Origin: Victivallaceae bacterium
GTDB lineage: Bacteria > Verrucomicrobiota > Lentisphaeria > Victivallales > Victivallaceae
Direction of reading: 5' to 3'
DNA length: 7,493 nucleotides
Assembly: GCA_028717165.1 (NCBI GenBank)
Contig: JAQUOK010000137.1
Coordinates: 1-7,493 of the forward strand
The notes below the pieces were generated by a model, which saw only the letters and a program-made list of their open reading frames with translations, was not told where the DNA came from and made no database searches. This document shows positions 1 through 5,000 of this stretch, piece after piece. How positions within the stretch are numbered: the first letter of the stretch is position 1; each line of letters opens with the position of its first letter. Both the position numbers and the translations under genes were made by a program.

Positions 1-1
1 A

Positions 2-40
2 CAATCTAAAAAATGTCCTCATTGCGGAAAAGAATTTTGA
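2..40 (+). CDS. C-terminal end of an upstream protein with a zinc-ribbon knuckle (partial)
   Basis: The frame starting at base 2 reads QSKKCPHCGKEF followed by a TGA stop at 38-40. The CPHCGKEF ending is the typical second half of a C-x2-C zinc-binding knuckle, as found at the very C-terminus of many small zinc-ribbon proteins; a partner CxxC pair would have to lie upstream, outside the window. Only 12 codons are visible, so neither the protein family nor its length can be named. The same strand and the 107-base gap to the next start make it a possible earlier member of the same gene cluster, although a promoter-like sequence in the gap suggests that the next gene can also be transcribed separately. 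The reading frame is an inference from the motif and the stop. Confidence 0.55.
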   Translation, partial: QSKKCPHCGKEF

Positions 41-60
41 CGCCAGCCATTCATTACAAA
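37..60 (+). repeat. Direct repeat copy 1 (TTGACG ... ATTCATTACAAA)
   Basis: TTGACG at 37-42 overlaps the TGA stop of the upstream gene and is followed, after the six bases CCAGCC, by ATTCATTACAAA at 49-60. The same two blocks occur directly joined at 1972-1989, just after the next gene's stop. The two copies therefore bracket the 606-codon gene. Confidence 0.5.
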
Positions 61-65
61 AAAGT

Positions 66-95
66 TTGAAAAAATATTTGTTTTGATCCTATTAT
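66..95 (+). promoter_or_regulatory. Candidate sigma70-type promoter for the two-gene unit
   Basis: TTGAAA at 66-71 (5 of 6 to the TTGACA consensus) and TATTAT at 90-95 (5 of 6 to TATAAT) are separated by 18 bases. Transcription would start near 102-103 and give a 5' leader of about 45 bases before the ATG at 148. The region is AT-rich, so chance matches are fairly likely. No equally good promoter is seen in the 45-base spacer before the helicase gene, which fits co-transcription of both genes from here. Confidence 0.45.
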
Positions 96-107
96 GTTGC
101 ATATTAG
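89..107. promoter_or_regulatory. Imperfect dyad over the -10 box, possible operator
   Basis: CTATTATG (89-96), spacer TTG (97-99) and CATATTAG (100-107) form two half-sites that are reverse complements at 7 of 8 positions. The dyad covers the candidate -10 hexamer and the expected transcription start, where a repressor would act. No regulator gene is visible in the window. It could also be chance symmetry in AT-rich DNA; as an RNA hairpin it would be weak and it lacks a T-tract, so it is not a terminator. Confidence 0.35.
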
Positions 108-136
108 ATTGTTCACAAGCTAACGGTCTAAGTTTC

Positions 137-141
137 GGGAG
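137..141 (+). promoter_or_regulatory. Ribosome binding site of the 606-residue gene
   Basis: GGGAG lies six bases before the ATG at 148. An in-frame TAA at 121-123 and the absence of any other ATG, GTG or TTG in frame between it and 148 fix the start there. Confidence 0.75.
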
Positions 142-147
142 AAAATT

Positions 148-1968
148 ATGAAGCTGGTAAAAATTCTTGATATTGTCAATCAAATCGAAAAAAGTTCTTT
201 TTTTAAATTGCTTGATTCCTATTCTGATATTATTAAAGATGACATTAACATTCCTAATGGCGGGGCAAAATGTATAAATGACTCGTTTGAAATTAAAAAA
301 CTTTTTGATAGGGTTGCCGATCTTTATTGCAATGATTTAAATCGACGTATAGATTTTGATCCTCAGTTGCTTTTGTTGTCAAATATAATTGTCAGGGACG
401 GAAATGCTATTTTAGAACGGAATTGGTTGGAGCAATTATACAAAAATGAGCATCTTAAACTTGCCGAAAACATCAAACAATTCCAGACAACAAATTCTGA
501 TGAACCTAAATTCAGGGACTACAGAATATTTCGGGCCTGTGCATCCGAGGCGTATAAAAATGACGAGCAGATAAATCGAGACTGTCAAATTACCAGAGAT
601 GAAAAATCAATTCTGAATGTATTAGCAAGAGAATTCGAATTTTCACATGCGGAAATGCTTACTCTTTATGCTGCAGAAACTCCGATTCCCAAACTTGACA
701 TCGACACTCTGATTTCTCTGATTAAAGATTCAGGCCTTGGCTTTTACAGTCGGAAAAATCTTAAAGTTTATATTCCTGATGAAGTCATAGGGTTATTGCA
801 AAATATATTGAATATCGAATTACCCAATAAGTATTTTAGGAGAATTTTAAAACAACTTCAACCTTCGCAATTAAATCGTATAATAAAGAAATATAATATA
901 TCATTCAGCCCTGAACAAAAAGCAGATAATGAAGTAAAAGTCAGAGCTATTCTGGCTGCCGGTGTCAGCGTGAGAAATGTGCTTCTTCGAGATATTCACC
1001 AGCCTGGAATATCGAAGACGGAAGTAAAAGATTTCCTATCAAAAATATTGTATGATTTAAATATTGATCTTCAGAAAATCGGAGCATCTCCGGATGAACG
1101 TCTGGATTTGATTATCGACTATTTCAAAAAGATTGACTGCCAAGACCATATAGATATGTCTTCAGAGGCATTTGAAAATTTTATATATGACATAAACCTG
1201 GCTGTTCCACAGATGAATGACAGGCTCAGAGATGAATTTGAACTTTATCCGGAGCAGGTGATGAACTTGACAGTGCTTTCTGATTATAATATAAAGCCGC
1301 GTGATATAACTTATTTGATGACGGAAACAGAATTATCCAAATTTTGTGAAACAAAGCAGATAAGTACCCGAGGGAATACCATAAAGAACATTCTTGATAA
1401 ATATGGTGATATGAAAAGCCGTCTGCTTGAAAATTATTCAGTTATTGCGGCACGCGATGTTAATGCCTTAAAGACGAATAATATCAATATCAAAGAGGGG
1501 CAACTTGGAGCAAAATTTGAAGAACTTACCAAGGTGATATTTTCAAAACTGAATTTTAATATAGATGATAAGCTCAAAGCCGAAATTAACAGCAATAAGG
1601 ATAAAATTGATATAATTATTTCACTCGGTAATGACAGAATTATTATTGTGGAGTGTAAAACGGCTAAAGAGGTGGAATATAACAAATACTCATCATTGTC
1701 CAGGCAACTAAAAAGCTATCACAAATTATGCAAAAGTAAGAATTTCCAGGCTGTTCGAACGATTCTAGTGGCACCTGATTTCAGTAAGGATTTTGTTGAT
1801 GAATGCATCAAGGACTGGGAACTGGAGCTATCTTTGGTCACGGCAGACGGTTTGCTGGAATTGCTTAAGATATTTACTGAAAAGAAAATGCAGGAGTTTC
1901 CGATTGGAGTATTTGGAAATAATTTGAAATTGGATGCGGACAAGGCAAGGAGTATCCTTGAACGTTAA
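148..1968 (+). CDS. Mrr-like PD-(D/E)XK nuclease protein with long uncharacterised N-terminal region
   Basis: A 606-residue protein, probably cytoplasmic: no signal peptide or membrane segment is seen. The C-terminal part, about residues 450-575, looks like an Mrr-type restriction endonuclease fold. It has a first-helix Glu (E458 in GAKFEEL), D488 at the end of the first core strand, then E502-C503-K504 after the hydrophobic strand RIIIVECK, a following helix with Q520 and Y524, and a last helix starting TADGLLEL. D488, E502 and K504 match the PD-(D/E)XK metal-binding and catalytic positions, so the domain looks active. Residues 392-419 (TETELSKFC ... STRGNTIKNILDKY) resemble a SAP DNA-binding helix-loop-helix, and 237-272 may be a second, more divergent one. 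Residues 1-230 are largely helical, charged and not recognised. The gene is visibly more AT-rich than the downstream helicase gene, from which it is separated by 45 bases on the same strand. A role in cleaving foreign DNA with the helicase is inferred. The exact family is unknown to me. Confidence 0.9.
   Translation: MKLVKILDIVNQIEKSSFFKLLDSYSDIIKDDINIPNGGAKCINDSFEIKKLFDRVADLYCNDLNRRIDFDPQLLLLSNIIVRDGNAILERNWLEQLYKNEHLKLAENIKQFQTTNSDEPKFRDYRIFRACASEAYKNDEQINRDCQITRDEKSILNVLAREFEFSHAEMLTLYAAETPIPKLDIDTLISLIKDSGLGFYSRKNLKVYIPDEVIGLLQNILNIELPNKYFRRILKQLQPSQLNRIIKKYNISFSPEQKADNEVKVRAILAAGVSVRNVLLRDIHQPGISKTEVKDFLSKILYDLNIDLQKIGASPDERLDLIIDYFKKIDCQDHIDMSSEAFENFIYDINLAVPQMNDRLRDEFELYPEQVMNLTVLSDYNIKPRDITYLMTETELSKFCETKQISTRGNTIKNILDKYGDMKSRLLENYSVIAARDVNALKTNNINIKEGQLGAKFEELTKVIFSKLNFNIDDKLKAEINSNKDKIDIIISLGNDRIIIVECKTAKEVEYNKYSSLSRQLKSYHKLCKSKNFQAVRTILVAPDFSKDFVDECIKDWELELSLVTADGLLELLKIFTEKKMQEFPIGVFGNNLKLDADKARSILER
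1495..1872 (+). other. Domain: Mrr-like PD-(D/E)XK endonuclease (residues about 450-575)
   Basis: Core elements in order are the alpha-helix with E458, beta-strand KIDIIIS with D488, beta-strand IIIVECK with E502 and K504, helix SRQLKSYHKL with Q520, strand AVRTILVAP, and the final ADGLLELL helix. This order is that of the Mrr/RecB-like restriction endonuclease fold. It could alternatively belong to another VRR-, NERD- or HJR-like branch of the same superfamily; motif reading cannot separate them. Confidence 0.8.
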
Positions 1969-1971
1969 TTC

Positions 1972-1989
1972 TTGACGATTCATTACAAA
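1972..1989 (+). repeat. Direct repeat copy 2 (TTGACGATTCATTACAAA)
   Basis: All 18 bases are present in copy 1 at 37-60, where six bases (CCAGCC) separate TTGACG from ATTCATTACAAA. This copy begins three bases after the TAA stop of the 606-codon gene. It lies in the 45-base spacer 1969-2013, which shows no hairpin or terminator. Confidence 0.5.
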
Positions 1990-2013
1990 TAAAACATATA
2001 TGCGGGCGTGGAG

Positions 2014-5000
2014 ATGGATGCAGGTAAAGAAAATGTAGAGAAAACGGAAATCAATTTGAATATTGATTATCTGCCTAAAATCAATTTGGCATTGCAGCAA
2101 AATGCGATTCCCGTCATCAGATCGATAACCATTGATAACATACTTGACTGCGAATTGAGAAATGTAACTTGTTATATCACATCTACTCCAGCTTTTTTTG
2201 AACCGATTACTAAAACTATTGATGCTATTACCGCTCAGAGTCATTATGTTGTTGATGATCTCACCGTTAAATTGAACTATCAGTATCTGGCTGAACTATC
2301 CGAGAGAATAAACGGTCAAATCCAAGTAAGAATCAGCATTGCACCGGCTGATTCCGCAACAGAGAAGGAATTACTGCTGCAATCCTATCCCGCTACGATT
2401 TTTGCTTTTGATGAATGGTTTGGCTCTGAGGTTATGCCGGATATCCTGGCTGCGTTTGTAACCCCAAATCTGGATATTATTTCCCAATTACAGCAGCGGA
2501 TTTCGCAACTTTTGAAAGACAAAACCGGCAACAGTGCCGTTGACGGATATCAATCGAAAGACAAAAAGCGGATTTATACTATAATTGAGGCCGCTTATAA
2601 AGCTGTTGCGGAGCAGGCGATAAATTATGCTAACCATCCTGCCAGTTTCGGAAAAAATGGACAAAGGATTCGTTTTGCCGATGCGATATTCAAATTTAAA
2701 CTCGCAACCTGTCTTGATATTTCCCTGCTTTTGGCGGGGTTACTTGAACAATGCGGTTTGAATCCCCTGGTACTGTTGCATCAGGGACATTCTTATGTCG
2801 GTTGTCATTTGACGGAATATCATTTTCCGGATTCTCTTCAGGATGATCTGCAGTCTGTCCGCAAACGTGTCGAACTTGATGAAATCGTGGTGTTTGAAGC
2901 TACCGCTGCTACAGCATCCAACGCCATATCTTTTCGGGATTCGGAACTGGCCGGGAAAAAACATCTCATACTTGAATCCCAATTCATTGGCGCTTTAGAT
3001 ATACGTCAGGCAAGAACATTGGGCTTGCGTCCTTTACCGCTTAAACGTACTGCGGACGGACTCGTGGTTGTTGACGACGATTTGGGAATGAGCCCGAAAC
3101 GTGAGATAAATAATAAAACGGACCGCGCCTTTCGAACTGAGATAGAAATAACGCAGAATGAAGACAAACGCAGCCGCGTTACCCGTTGGCAGCAAAAACT
3201 GCTTGATCTTACTCTCCGTAATCGCTTATTAAACTTCAGAGAAACCAAGCAGACTATTCCGATAGCATTCAGTGATTTGGGAGTATTGGAAGATAAATTG
3301 GCGGCTGGAACCCAATTTACGGTTAATCCGGCCACGCAATTGTTATCCGGAACCGATCAGCGTGACTTGTCTGTGTTAGAACGACAGACCGGAGAAGACC
3401 CATTAACCCGTTATCTTTCTGATGAGTTCAGCCGGAAGCGCCTGCGTTCATATCTGAGTGAAAGCGAACTTTATAAACGCTTGCTTGGTTTATATCGTCA
3501 GGCTCGTACCGATATAGAAGAAGGCGGGGTCAATACCCTCTTTCTGGCTCTTGGCTTCCTGGAGTGGAAGGAGAGTTTGACTGCGACTCAGGTACATCAG
3601 GCTCCATTGTTGTTGTTGCCAGTTAAGCTTGAACGCAAATCTGTGCAGGAAGGATTTACTCTTGAGCGGGCGGATGACGATACGGTTATTAATGTTACCC
3701 TACTTGAGCTGTTGCGTCGTGATTATGGCAAAGTTATTCCCGGTATTGATCCTTTGCCGACAGATGATTCCGGCGTTGACGTTCAGATGGTTTTTCAGCT
3801 TATACAGCAGGCGGTAAAGGATTTGCGCGGCTGGGAAGTTAGGGGCGGGCTTTGGCTCGGCAGTTTTTCCTTTAATAAATTTATCATGTGGAACGATTTG
3901 AACAAGCGCCTGGATGATTTGCAACAAAATCCTGTGGTTAACCATTTGGTAAATCATGCGGGAAGTGCTTTTGATGATGGGATTGAAGGTGTAATGCCGG
4001 ACAATTTAGAACTGGAAATGAAATATGATCGACTTTTTTGTCCGCTTAGTGCCGACTCATCTCAACTCAGCGCAGTGTTATCGGCGGAACGCGGCAAGAA
4101 TTTCGTCCTTCACGGGCCTCCTGGAACCGGGAAATCGCAAACGATTACGAACCTGATTGCGCATTGCCTGACAGTTGGCAAAAAAGTTCTGTTTGTGGCT
4201 GAAAAGCGTGCCGCTTTGGAGGTTGTACACCATCGGTTATGCAAGCTCGGGCTACGGCCGTTCTGCCTGGAATTGCATTCGAACAAAGGCGGTAAGCGCG
4301 AAGTATTGGCGCAGTTTAAAGAATCGCTTGATTTCATTGAAAGTCATGAACCTACGGATTGGGACACCGTCACCAGGGAATTGGAAGATATCAGGAGAAA
4401 TTTGAACTCTTATGTCGCGGAATTGCATCACAATTATCCGAATGGTTTGTCTGTTTACCGGGTTTTTTCTTATCTCCTCAGTCATGAAAAAGATGAGCAA
4501 CTGATTTCCGGCGTGAATGATCTGTCATTACAACAATCAGCCCTGAGAATATCAGCGGAAAAGCTGGGACAGATGCGCAGTGTGGTAGCCGAGATGGCTT
4601 CCTGTGCTGAAGTTTTGTCAGCTAAAAACAAAACTGATTTCTTTTACATCAGGCATTCCGACTGGTCTCCTCAATGGGGCAAGGAGGCGGTAACTGTTTC
4701 AGAAGAATTGATTCATGCCTGCACAACTTTAGCCGATTCATGTAAAAAACTGTTTTTGCAACTGGGGTACACGCGTCAAACGTGGTCGGAATCCGATATA
4801 TATAATATGGCTCTATTGGCGGAAAAACTTAAAGATGCACCTAATTTACCGGATGGATTTATCGGAAAAGGCTGGAAAAATTTTGCCGCAGAGGTTGAAG
4901 CTCTTGCTAATAATGGCCTGATCCTAAATGAACTGCGGGAAGAATTGTGCGATTTTGAGTTGGACAAGATATTAGGCTTAAATATAGATGGCATCAGGAA

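Noticed and set aside
41..147. Small RNA, integron attC or phage attachment site in the first spacer
   Set aside because: No cloverleaf, no matching core-site pair and no stable long hairpin were found; only the short dyad and the promoter-like boxes stand out.
1972..2000. TTGACG (1972-1977) with CATATA (1995-2000) at 17 bases as a separate promoter for the helicase gene
   Set aside because: The -10 matches only 3 of 6 positions and transcription would start within about seven bases of the ATG, leaving almost no leader. The TTGACG is also part of the direct repeat.
1969..2013. Rho-independent terminator between the two genes
   Set aside because: No GC-rich inverted repeat followed by a T-tract is present in these 45 bases, so read-through is expected.
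1828..2244. 138-codon minus-strand open frame spanning the spacer between the genes
   Set aside because: It is antisense to the end of the first gene, the spacer and the start of the helicase gene. Its protein is low in recognisable pattern and would conflict with two well-supported plus-strand genes.
3629..3817. Plus-strand 62-codon open frame inside the helicase gene
   Set aside because: It is out of frame within DUF4011 and has no supporting ribosome site or domain.
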